NCBI GenBank assembly: GCA_949284615.1
Contig: CASDWL010000028.1
Location: 1-8,908 of the forward strand
Source: an uncultured Mycoplasma sp.
GTDB lineage: Bacteria > Bacillota_I > Bacilli_A > Mycoplasmatales > Metamycoplasmataceae
Direction of reading: 5' to 3'
Length of the DNA stretch: 8,908 nucleotides
Position 1 is the stretch's first letter. The number at the start of each line of letters is the position of its first letter. The notes beneath the pieces were generated by a model. It had not been told where the DNA came from. It saw only the letters and a list, made by a program, of their open reading frames with translations, and did not search any database. Position numbers and translations under genes: made by a program. Below are positions 1 through 7,287 of this stretch, piece by piece.

Positions 1-277
1 AAGACAAGCAAGACAATTAGTAAATCATGGACATTTTACATTAAATGGACATAAAGCAGATATTCCATCAATGCAAGTAAAAATTAATGATGTGATTGAA
101 TTGAAAGAAAAATCAAGAAAAAATTTACAAATTTTAGAAAGTAAATCAAAAAAAGAATTAGCTCCATGAATTAAAGAAGAAGGAGATTTTAAATTTAAAT
201 TAATTAGATTGCCTGAAAGAAAAGAATTGAATCAAGAAATTAATGAATCATTAATTGTTGAGTTCTACTCAAAATAA
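1..277 (+). CDS. rpsD: 30S ribosomal protein S4, C-terminal part (5' end outside window)
   Basis: The frame starting at base 2 gives 91 codons followed by TAA at 275-277. The first residues, [20 protein letters not shown], are the S4-type RNA-binding domain that contacts 16S rRNA in ribosomal protein S4, a primary 30S assembly protein. [14 protein letters not shown] follows as expected for that domain. The C-terminus ([25 protein letters not shown]) matches the usual S4 ending of the P-R-x-x-x...I-x-E-x-L-I-V-E-F-Y-S-x form. S4 is normally about 200 residues, so roughly the N-terminal half lies upstream of the window. One in-frame TGA at about 167 is read as Trp. Identification is firm; nothing about its promoter is visible. 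Confidence 0.96.
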
Positions 278-298
278 ATTTTAAATAATATATTAATC

Positions 299-304
299 GA
301 GAGG
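299..304 (+). promoter_or_regulatory. Ribosome binding site of the UPF0154 gene
   Basis: GAGAGG lies 7 nt before the ATG at 312. It decides the start in favour of 312 rather than the in-frame TTG at 336, which lacks such a sequence and would remove the start of the membrane segment. Confidence 0.7.
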
Positions 305-311
305 TTAAGTT

Positions 312-548
312 ATGGATTTAGGTGGATGAATAGGTTTGTGTATTGGATTAAGTATAGTTTGTTTATTAGCAGGAGCTGCATTAGCTTTCTTTTTAACTAA
401 AAGAATGTTTGAAAAACAGATTAAAGAAAATCCTCCTATAACTGAGAAAATGATTAGAGCAATGTTTCTACAAATGGGAAGAAAACCATCAGAAGCTCAA
501 ATAAAAGCGATCATGAGATCAATGCAAAAAGCTAAAAAAGAAAAATAG
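312..548 (+). CDS. UPF0154 (YneF-family) small membrane protein
   Basis: This 78-residue protein has one N-terminal transmembrane segment at about residues 5-28 (hydrophobic, Gly/Ala/Cys-rich) and then a basic soluble tail. The tail carries the family signature: ENPPITEKMIRAM, then QMGRKPSE, then IMRSM. This is characteristic of UPF0154/YneF proteins, which are widespread in Firmicutes and Mollicutes and have no established biochemical function. Length fits the family (about 70-80). Residue 6 is a TGA-encoded Trp, so a standard-code reading would miss the true N-terminus. It lies 34 nt after rpsD and may be co-transcribed with it. The tail should face the cytoplasm under the positive-inside rule; that topology is inferred. 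Confidence 0.92.
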
Positions 549-557
549 ATTATTTAC

Positions 558-580
558 ATTAAAACAAATTTGCTTTTAAT
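558..580 (+). terminator. Possible weak AT-only terminator hairpin
   Basis: ATTAAAA (558-564) can pair with TTTTAAT (574-580) around a 9-nt loop, followed by a T-rich stretch (581-587). It sits between the UPF0154 stop and the methyltransferase start. The stem contains no G-C pair and ends only 9 nt before the next ATG, so it may equally be chance in AT-rich DNA. Confidence 0.25.
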
Positions 581-589
581 TTTTATTAT

Positions 590-1309
590 ATGTTTCAAAA
601 AGATAAAAAAAATTCAAAATATATTGTAGGTAAAAATTCTGTATTAGATGCAATCAATAACAATATTCACATAAAAAAAATATTTGCAACAAGACATTAT
701 GAAGATATTTTAAAAAACACAAATATTACTTATGAAATATTAGATAAAACTAATTTAGATTTAATATCTTCTTCAAATCATCAAGGAATAATTGCTGAAA
801 TAAGTGATTATTTTAATTATTACACTTTAGAAAAAATTATAAAAGATTGTCCGCCTATCATATTAATACTAGATCATATTGAAGATATTAATAATTTAGG
901 GTCTATTTTAAGAACATCCAATGCTGCAGGAGTTTTCTATATCATTATCCCTGATAAAAGAGCTGCAAATATAAATGATACTGTTTTAAAAATTAGTTCA
1001 GGTGGATTTGTAAATATGAAAATTTGTAAAATTTCTTCTATTCAAGTTGCTATAGATAAATTGAAAAAAAATAATTATTGAATATATTCATCATATTTAT
1101 CTAAAGAGGCGAAAGTATATCATGATGTAAATTATAATTTTCCCATGGCTCTAGTAGTTGGTAATGAATCTAAAGGTATTAGTTCTACTATTAAAAAGTC
1201 TAGTGATGAGTTAATTTATATTCCTATGAAAGGGACAGTTCAATCTTTAAACGTTTCTGTAGCCACAGGAATTTTATTATTTGATGCAGTGAAAAAAGGC
1301 ACACAATAA
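590..1309 (+). CDS. rlmB: 23S rRNA/tRNA 2'-O-ribose methyltransferase, TrmH/RlmB family (SPOUT)
   Basis: The 239-residue protein transfers a methyl group from S-adenosylmethionine to a ribose 2'-OH in RNA. The N-terminal substrate-binding domain (about residues 11-72) opens with YIVGKNSVLDAI, as in RlmB. The SPOUT catalytic domain follows (about 88-235) with all three family motifs. Motif 1 is LDHIEDINNLGSILRTSNAAG at about 94-114, with Asn102 and Arg108. Motif 2 is ALVVGNESKGIS at 187-198, with Glu193. Motif 3 is IPMKGTVQSLNVSVATGILL from 211. Motifs 2 and 3 form the knotted SAM site. Trp164 is encoded by TGA at 1079-1081; under the standard code the gene would appear truncated before motifs 2 and 3. 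No Shine-Dalgarno is visible before the ATG, which is common in mycoplasmas. The target is probably the 23S rRNA site used by RlmB, but a TrmH-like tRNA or other rRNA target cannot be excluded. Confidence 0.9.
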
Positions 1310-1327
1310 TATAAAGTTTCACATATT

Positions 1328-1348
1328 TAAATAAAATATTTTTATTTA
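1328..1348 (+). terminator. AT-only hairpin after rlmB, possible terminator
   Basis: TAAATAAAA (1328-1336) is perfectly complementary to TTTTATTTA (1340-1348) with a TAT loop. It begins 19 nt after the rlmB stop and its descending arm is T-rich. It directly abuts the duplicated palindrome at 1347-1372. A stem made only of A-T pairs is weak, so a terminator role is tentative. Confidence 0.35.
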
Positions 1349-1372
1349 TTTGTTAAAAAAAAATAACAAATA
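1347..1372 (+). promoter_or_regulatory. Palindromic element, copy 1, upstream of first lipoprotein gene
   Basis: The arms ATTTGTTA (1348-1355) and TAACAAAT (1364-1371) are perfect inverted repeats separated by eight A; one more T-A pair (1347/1372) extends the palindrome here. Bases 1348-1372 recur identically at 7198-7222 ahead of the second lipoprotein gene. The bases flanking both copies differ. The element lies 49 nt before the ATG at 1422. A shared protein-binding site (operator) or promoter-associated element is the favoured reading. As an RNA hairpin it has one G-C pair and no following U-run, so it is a poor terminator. The binding protein is unknown. Confidence 0.55.
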
Positions 1373-1398
1373 GATTTTATTTTAAATTTCATTAAATA

Positions 1399-1404
1399 GA
1401 TAAT
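1399..1404 (+). promoter_or_regulatory. Candidate -10 box for the first lipoprotein gene
   Basis: GATAAT at 1399-1404 is one mismatch from TATAAT. No clear -35 is seen; TTTTAT at 1375-1380 is at a loose 18-nt spacing. Transcription would start near 1410, giving a leader of only about 10 nt without a Shine-Dalgarno. In DNA this AT-rich such matches are frequent, so support is weak. Confidence 0.25.
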
Positions 1405-1421
1405 TTATAAGTATAAAAATT

Positions 1422-2960
1422 ATGAAAATAAAGCAACGAAGAATTTTTGGTTTGTTATTTGGATCAATTAGTATTATTATCCCTTCTATGTCTTCTGTAT
1501 CATGTTTAAGTGATGATGTTTTAGCTAGGTCCAATATATCAGAAGTTCAAACATATTTTGCAAATTATACTGAACAAATTAAAAATGAAGTTCAAAACAA
1601 TAACTTGTTAAAAGAATATCTATTAGATAATAAAATAATTCAAATTACAACTGGAGGTAAAGTATCAGATAATTCATTTAATCAAATGACCTGAGAAGCT
1701 ATATCTGAATTTTCTCGTAATGTTGGTTTTGATTTAAATATATGTTCTTATAAAGAAACTAAATCAACGTCAACTAACGAAATTCATCAAGCATATGCAG
1801 ATGCTCTAAATAAAGGATATAAAATTTGAGTGTTAACAGGATGACAACATTCATCATTTTTTCAAAGTTGAATTCAAATTCCATTTTATAAACAGAAATT
1901 TTTAGATATGAATGTAAAAATAATTTCTATAGATTGAGATGCAACACAAATTCCTGAATTAGAACCCGGAACTTGTATTGCTTTAAATTTTAGAACTCAA
2001 GAATCATCATTTGTAATTGGTTATGCTATCTCACAATTTTTAAATGAAAAATATCCTGATAACAATCAAAAAATGATTAATACTTCAGCAGGAACAGACA
2101 CAGCAGGTTCAACTAATTTTTGTTATGGATTTTTAGAAGGAATTAGAGCTTGAAACAATGACCAAACTGATAATAATAAGAAAATATATTCAAATGTTTA
2201 CAAAGAAGATTCTAAAGTTTTTTTAGATACCACATATGAGGCAAATAATACATTAACAAGAAATGAATTTCGTTTATCTATAACAGGTGGAGGAAATGAG
2301 ATATTTAAGGAAACATATTTTCCTACTATTGTAATGCCGGTAGCTGGTGATTGAAGTAGTGTAGCTGCAGATATTATTAGAGAAACAGGAAATAAAGATA
2401 AACAATGAGTTGTTGGTGTGGATTCTAATATGGCAATTTCATATGGTCCAATGTATGAACCATATTTTATTACTTCTTCTGAAAAAAGAATTGGAATTGC
2501 AACGTATAAAGCATTATGTTTTTTAACAGGAATTAGTCAAATTTTATCAATATCTGAGTTATATCCTAACTCTCAAGAATTATCATGAACTATAGATCCT
2601 GAAACTAATAAAATTGTTAACACTATTTCAAATAAAGAAGAAAATATGTTAGTTAATGGTGGAATTGAACTAGGTTTTGTTGGAGCATCACCATCAACAT
2701 TGTCAAATAGTGAAGATGCTAAAAGATTTGATCAAATTATTGAAGAAACCGAAAATAAATTTTTTAATTTGGAAAACGGTTTATTAAGAAATGTAGATCA
2801 AAATCTTTTAGATCAATATAATGCAGCAAAAGAATCTAATAATATTTCTGAATATAATAAAGCAATTTTTAATTTATCGAATGTTTTATATGGTGAAATG
2901 AATGCTAATAATAAAGAATACTTTAATCTAATGATTACTGAAATTAATAGAAGGGAATAA
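1422..2960 (+). CDS. BMP/PnrA-family nucleoside-binding lipoprotein (paralogue 1)
   Basis: The 512-residue protein has a basic N-terminus (KIKQRR), a hydrophobic stretch at about 8-23 and a lipobox SSVSC ending at Cys28. It is therefore a signal-peptidase II lipoprotein anchored outside the membrane. The mature part belongs to the basic membrane protein family (PnrA/TmpC, BmpA, NupN/YufN; mycoplasma P48 type), periplasmic-binding folds that bind nucleosides. Visible hallmarks are GGKVSDNSFNQMTWEA at about 78-93, WVLTGWQH near 140, ESSFVIGYAIS, a Gly-Val-Asp-Ser at about 332-335 where the family has a ribose-contacting Asp, and a C-terminal block VNGGIELGFVGAS. It is longer than typical family members (about 320-380), with extra Asn/Lys/Glu-rich sequence at both ends. 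Nine Trp codons are all TGA. No Shine-Dalgarno precedes the ATG. It is the first gene of the transporter operon; the ATPase starts 2 nt after its stop. The purine nucleoside substrate is inferred. Confidence 0.9.
2461..2491 (+). repeat. 31-bp exact repeat shared with paralogue 2 (copy 1)
   Basis: These 31 bases inside the first lipoprotein gene (encoding the Tyr-Phe-Ile-Thr-Ser-Ser-Glu-Lys-Arg block) are identical to 8351-8381 in the second. This is the longest perfect match I noticed between the two coding regions. It reflects common descent or local gene conversion, and is a possible recombination point. Confidence 0.7.
2661..2689 (+). repeat. 29-bp exact repeat shared with paralogue 2 (copy 1)
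   Basis: The segment encoding GIELGFVGAS is identical to 8572-8600 in the second lipoprotein gene. It marks the most conserved C-terminal part of this binding-protein family. Confidence 0.7.
2951..2956 (+). promoter_or_regulatory. Ribosome binding site of the ATPase gene
   Basis: AAGGGA lies inside the last codons of the first lipoprotein gene, 6 nt before the ATG at 2963. The next stop and start are separated by only 2 nt, so translation of the two genes is probably coupled. Confidence 0.7.
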
Positions 2961-2962
2961 AT

Positions 2963-4510
2963 ATGTATAAATTAGAATTGTTAAACATTACTAAAGAATT
3001 TGCAGGATTCTATGCCAATAAAGATATAACTTTAAAAGTGAAAAAAGGAACTGTTCATGCTTTAATTGGTGAAAATGGAGCTGGAAAATCAACATTGATG
3101 TCTATATTATTTGGTTTATATACTCCTACTAGTGGAACAATAAAAATTGATGGTAATCCTGTAGTTATTAAAGATCCCAATCAAGCATCAGATATTGGAA
3201 TAGGTATGGTTCACCAACATTTTAAATTAGTTGACAATTATACAAATTTACAAAATATAATATTAGGTTCTGAATTTACAAAATGCAATTTTTTAGATTT
3301 AAATAAATCTAGAATTAAAATTCAGGCTTTCCAAGAAAAATATAAATTAAATTTCAATTTAGATCAATTAACTTCAGAAGCATCTGTATCAACACAACAA
3401 AAAGTGGAAATAATGAAAATGTTATATAGAGATGCAAATATTTTAATATTTGATGAACCTACAGCTGTATTAACACCACAAGAAATAGATGAACTATTAA
3501 AAGTAATAAAAGAATTAAAAGATAGCGGAAAAACAATTATTTTTATTTCTCATAAATTATGGGAAGTTAAAAAGATTGCGGATGAAGCAACAATTATAAG
3601 ACATGGTAAAGTTGTAAAACATTATGATAATTTATCTATTGTAGAACCTTCTCAAATAGCATCTGATATGGTTGGTAGAACAATCATTGAATCTAAAAAT
3701 TGAGATCATGAATTTGATAATAAAGTTATCTTTGAATTTAAAAACATTTTTTATAAAAAATTAAAAGATATTAATTTATCCGTTCATAAAGGTGAAATTT
3801 TAGCAATTGCAGGTATTGAAGGTAATGGACAAGAAGAATTAGAAGAATTGATAACAGGTATTAGCAAACCACAAATGGGTCAAATTATCATTAATAATAG
3901 AAATGGTAAAAAAGATATAACAAAATATAGTACAAAGAAAAAAAATGATGAATATATTTCAATTATTCCAGCAGATCGCCATAAACATGGATTAGTATTG
4001 GATTTTTCATTAAATAATAATTCTATTATTAGACAAATTGATCATAATTATGCATATGAATTTCAAAACCCTTTCATTAATAAAATTAATAAATTTTTTA
4101 AATTTATAAATTCTAAATATAAAAATGAATTTAGTAAACAAATTATTAAAAAATATGACATAAGAGGAGCTAATGATGGATATGCAATAACAAGAAATCT
4201 ATCAGGAGGAAATCAACAAAAAGCTGTTGTAGGACGTGAATTGATGTCAGAACATGATTTTATTTTAATCGTTCAACCTACAAGAGGATTAGATATAGGG
4301 GCAATAAATTATATTCATAATCAAATATTAAAAGATAAGAAAAATGGAAAAGGAATACTTTTAATTTCATATGAATTAGATGAAGTATTAGCTTTAGCTG
4401 ATACTATAGCAGTTATTAATAAAGGTGAAATAATAGGACAAGGTTCTATTGATGATTTTACAAGAGATGATATTGGATTACTAATGGCAGGTAAAGCAAT
4501 TGCTAAATAA
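2963..4510 (+). CDS. Nucleoside ABC transporter, tandem ATP-binding protein (NupO/YufO type)
   Basis: The 515-residue cytosolic ATPase has two fused nucleotide-binding domains. Domain 1 (about 1-240) shows Walker A GENGAGKST at 36-44, Q-loop Gln85 (GMVHQHF), Walker B ILIFDEP at 160-166 and H-loop His197 (ISHKLWE). Its signature is degenerate, ASVSTQQKVEI at 140-150 in place of LSxGQ. Domain 2 (about 250-515) has a degenerate Walker A, GIEGNGQ at 284-290 without the Lys, plus DRHKHG at 338-343. Its signature is intact, LSGGNQQK from 413. Its Walker B region is ILIVQPTRGLD at 434-444, with Gln instead of Glu, and its H-loop position is Tyr470. This asymmetry is typical of the RbsA/YufO class, so ATP hydrolysis should occur mainly at the Walker A(1)/signature(2) site. 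Trp247, between the domains, is TGA (3701-3703); Trp200 is TGG. The class and the neighbouring BMP lipoproteins and permeases point to nucleoside uptake. Confidence 0.94.
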
Positions 4511-4522
4511 TAATTGCTATTA

Positions 4523-4530
4523 AAAGGAGA
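4523..4530 (+). promoter_or_regulatory. Ribosome binding site of permease 1
   Basis: AAAGGAGA, a near-complete anti-16S match, ends 5 nt before the ATG at 4536. It fixes this start, which is followed by a short hydrophilic N-terminus before the first membrane segment. Confidence 0.8.
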
Positions 4531-4535
4531 TAAAT

Positions 4536-6215
4536 ATGCAAAAAGAAATAACAAAGAATGAAATACAACAAACTAATTTATGAAGTAAATTTATGAATAA
4601 ATTGTTTGATAGTCATAATTACTCAACTAGAAGAAAAATTTATAATTCTATTTGATCTATTTTGTTAGGATTATTTATAACAATTTTAATTATTTCATTT
4701 TTTGGTTATAATCCTTTTTCTGTTATATTTTCATTTTTTCAAGATGCAAATGTCTCTAATATTTTCATACCCACATTAGTTACATTTATTTTAGCTGGAT
4801 TAGCAATAGCAATTTGTTTTAAAGCCGGAATATTTAATATAGGTGTTGCTGGGCAAATGATGTCTGCAGGATTCATCACATTAGTACTAATTAGAAAAGA
4901 TCTAGCTACAATGACTCAAATAACTCATGCAACCATAATTTTATCTATTTTACTTTCAATGGTGATTAGTGTTTGTATATCAATGATTATAGGTATTTTG
5001 AAAGCATATTTAAATGTTAATGAAGTAGTTTCTTCAATTATGTTAAATTGAATTGTATTTTTTGTAATTAGATATGTTGTTGGTTTATATCAAGACCCAT
5101 CTTTAAATAATGGATTCAATTTAACCACAAGTGAGTTAATGGGATATGGTAAAACAGAAGGATATATTCAATTTAACCAAGTTCCAGAATTTTATTTTAT
5201 TGATACATGATTTAAATCAGGATGATCTTGATTATTAATTGTAGGTGCTTTATTAATTACTATAATCATTTGAACAGTAATTAGATTTACTAAATTTGGA
5301 TACAAAATTCAAATGGTAGGTTTAAGTTCAACAGCAGCTGATTATTCAGGTACAAATAAAAAACATTTAATTTTAAGTACTATGGCCATAAGTGGGGTAT
5401 TAAGTGGATTAGCAGGGTTTGTTTGATATTTTTCAGTTCAACAAGGAGTAATTGATATATCAATTTCTAGTGGTCCATTATATATTGGTTTTAATGCTAT
5501 TGCTATATCATTAATTGTATTTGATAACCCAATTGCTATTATTTTCTCTTCATTTATATTTTCAGTAATTTCTGTCGGATCTCAAACAGCAACATCATTT
5601 CCTGCATTACCAAATGAGATGACAGATATTATTTCAGGAATATTTATTTATTCAGCAGCTCTTGCTTTTGTATTTTCTAAATTTCTACCTTATCAATGAA
5701 CTAAAAACTTTATTATTCTTATTAGATATCCTGAATATCGAAAAGTATATTGAAGAAATTGAAAAGAACATTTAACTTATTATACTTTTTCATGATTCAC
5801 AGAAAAGAAGGAATTATGGAAATTATGAAAATCTAATCATGGAGTATGAAGAGATATTCATAAACACATGAAAACAAAACAAAGAGAAGAAGAAAGATTA
5901 TTAGCCCAACCTAATACTAAAATTATTTTCAAAAATCTAGACAAAAAGAAACAAATAGAATATTTAGATTTAATAAGTAAATTAAAAAAAGAAAAAGATA
6001 TCTTATTAGCTGAAGAACATTACTTTGATAAATATCAAATAAAAGCTAAAAGAAAAGAAAAATTGCAATCATGAAAACAAGAATTTAATACATTGAAAGT
6101 TAAATTAATAACTAAACATAAAAATGTTATTCAAGAAAAAATTGAAGATAGCACTAAGGAATTAGCTATAAAAGAACAAAAAGAAAGAAACAAAGATAAG
6201 ATGGGAGGTAAATAA
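4536..6215 (+). CDS. Nucleoside ABC transporter permease 1 (NupP/YufP type) with long C-terminal cytosolic tail
   Basis: The 559-residue membrane protein is the first half of the permease pair. Residues 1-35 are polar; the first membrane segment follows at about 40-60, then several more to about residue 385. Family landmarks of BPD_transp_2 (branched-chain/ribose/nucleoside) permeases are clear: FKAGIFNIGVAGQMMSAG at 95-112, LKAYLNVNEVVSSIMLNW at 155-172, and AADYSGTNKKHLILSTMAISGVLSGLAG from 267. Homologues of this kind are usually about 350 residues. Here the recognisable domain ends near Trp388 and about 170 further residues follow. The tail starts with a Trp-rich basic segment (Trp at 406, 409, 420, 428, 431, 438) and continues to the end as a Lys/Glu/Gln-rich, probably coiled-coil region (about 445-555). 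About 15 Trp codons are TGA and one is TGG (5817-5819). The last codons also form the Shine-Dalgarno of permease 2. The transporter role is well supported; the function of the tail is unknown. Confidence 0.92.
6204..6208 (+). promoter_or_regulatory. Ribosome binding site of permease 2, inside permease 1
   Basis: GGAGG lies 6 nt before the ATG at 6215, within the codons for the last Met-Gly-Gly-Lys of permease 1. With the TAATG stop/start overlap this suggests translational coupling and equal output of the two permeases. Confidence 0.8.
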
Positions 6216-7198
6216 TGAATGCTTTATTAACAACTATATTTCCCTATTTTTGTGTTCTATCTTTGGCAGCAATTTCTATTATTTTTACTGAAAGAGCTGG
6301 AATAATTAATTTAGGGGTAAATGGAGTGATGGTTTTTGGAGCCACAATTTATATGATTTTTGCCCACTTGATAGCACCAGGATCACAAGAACAACAAAGT
6401 CCATGATTAAACATTATTCTTTATATTTTTGCAGCAATAGGCGGGATATTATTTTCTTTACTCCATGGATTTATTTCCATTAAATTAAAGGGTAATCAAA
6501 TAATTTCGGGGATTGCTTTAAATATTTTAGCCCCTGCATTTACATTAATTATTTTATATCTATTTGGTGAAGCAAACAGCATGCCATACAATATTGGTAG
6601 ATTAGAATTAGGTAATTCAGCAAATAATGAACCAATATCATTTTTTTCATTAAAAATGTTTGTTACTATATTAGCAATTATTATTTCTTTTGTTTTATTA
6701 TCTTTTACTAAATGAGGGTTAAGATTTAAATCAGTGGGTGAAAATCCTCAAGCAGCTGATTCTGCCGGAATAAATGTTGATAGTATGAAATGAAAAGCTA
6801 TCATCATATCTGGAGTTTTAGCGGGTATAGCTGGAGCAATCTATATATCTGAATTTTCATCAGGTTCTGCATTTAAATCTCAAGTAACTGTTGAAGGTTT
6901 AGGATTTTTGGCAATTGCAATAGTCTTAATAAGTAGATGAAAAGTTTTATTATCAGCTTTAATATCAATAGTATTTAGTTTATTATTCGCTTTAGGTCAA
7001 CAAGCAACCAATTTATTTAGTAATGGAAGTTCTATTCAACCAATCTTAATGATGTTGCCATATCTATTTACATTAGTCATTATGATCCTATTTTCAAAAC
7101 CTATTTCAAAGTTTTTATCTAAAATGATTAAAAAAATGTCTAAAACGTCAGAACCACCAAAAGCTCTTGGAGAACCTTATGATAAATCTAAACGTTAA
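6215..7198 (+). CDS. Nucleoside ABC transporter permease 2 (NupQ/YufQ type)
   Basis: The 327-residue integral membrane protein forms the second half of the permease heterodimer. It begins almost immediately with a membrane segment (about 5-24). The family motif ERAGIINLGVNGVMVFGA follows at 26-43. Later comes NPQAADSAGINV at 177-188 with the adjoining AIIISGVLAGIAGAIY, and then VEGLGFLAIAIVLISRWK, all as in YufQ-type BPD_transp_2 permeases. Length matches the family (about 310-330). The C-terminus is a short basic tail with a PPK stretch, unlike the long tail of permease 1. Four Trp codons are TGA. The start overlaps the permease 1 stop by one base. The last A of the TAA stop is the first base of the second palindromic element, so any site there abuts the end of this gene. 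Confidence 0.94.
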
Positions 7199-7222
7199 TT
7201 TGTTAAAAAAAAATAACAAATA
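7198..7222 (+). promoter_or_regulatory. Palindromic element, copy 2, upstream of second lipoprotein gene
   Basis: Arms ATTTGTTA (7198-7205) and TAACAAAT (7214-7221) around eight A. All 25 bases are identical to 1348-1372, exactly 5850 bp upstream. It occupies the start of the 89-nt gap between permease 2 and the second lipoprotein gene, 65 nt before that gene's ATG. The rest of the gap shows no clear similarity to the leader of the first lipoprotein gene. This makes the element look selectively kept or recently copied. A shared operator is the favoured interpretation. Confidence 0.55.
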
Positions 7223-7238
7223 ACTTAATAAAGATTAA

Positions 7239-7260
7239 TTATTTATTTAATAATAAATAA
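7239..7260 (+). repeat. AT-only inverted repeat in the leader of the second lipoprotein gene
   Basis: TTATTTATT (7239-7247) and AATAAATAA (7252-7260) are perfectly complementary around TAAT. It may be part of a promoter or a weak RNA hairpin upstream of the ribosome binding site. No counterpart exists before the first lipoprotein gene, and simple AT-richness could produce it. Confidence 0.3.
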
Positions 7261-7276
7261 AGACAAAAGGTTGAGT

Positions 7277-7280
7277 GAGG
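7277..7280 (+). promoter_or_regulatory. Ribosome binding site of second lipoprotein gene
   Basis: GAGG (in GTGAGGG) lies 7 nt before the ATG at 7288. The first lipoprotein gene has no comparable site, so the two paralogues probably differ in translation efficiency. Confidence 0.65.
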
Positions 7281-7287
7281 GTTCATT

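Noticed and set aside
278..311. A promoter in the rpsD-UPF0154 gap (TAATATATTA palindrome)
   Set aside because: The gap is only 34 nt of AT-rich sequence without a -35, and such matches are expected by chance here.
1348..1372. The duplicated palindrome as a classical rho-independent terminator
   Set aside because: The stem has a single G-C pair, the loop is eight A, and no T-run follows either copy. A partial termination role is not excluded but is less likely than a DNA-binding site.
1348..1372. CIRCE (HrcA) operator
   Set aside because: The arms do not resemble TTAGCACTC/GAGTGCTAA, and the downstream genes are not chaperones.
4321..4554. Minus-strand ORF opposite the end of the ATPase gene
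   Set aside because: It lies antisense to the conserved second ATP-binding domain, has no ribosome binding site and no recognisable family features; it is a shadow of the coding frame.
5868..6074. A separate small charged protein between the two permease genes
   Set aside because: It is in frame with permease 1 and joined to it on both sides through TGA Trp codons, with no ribosome binding site of its own at 5868. It is the C-terminal tail of permease 1.
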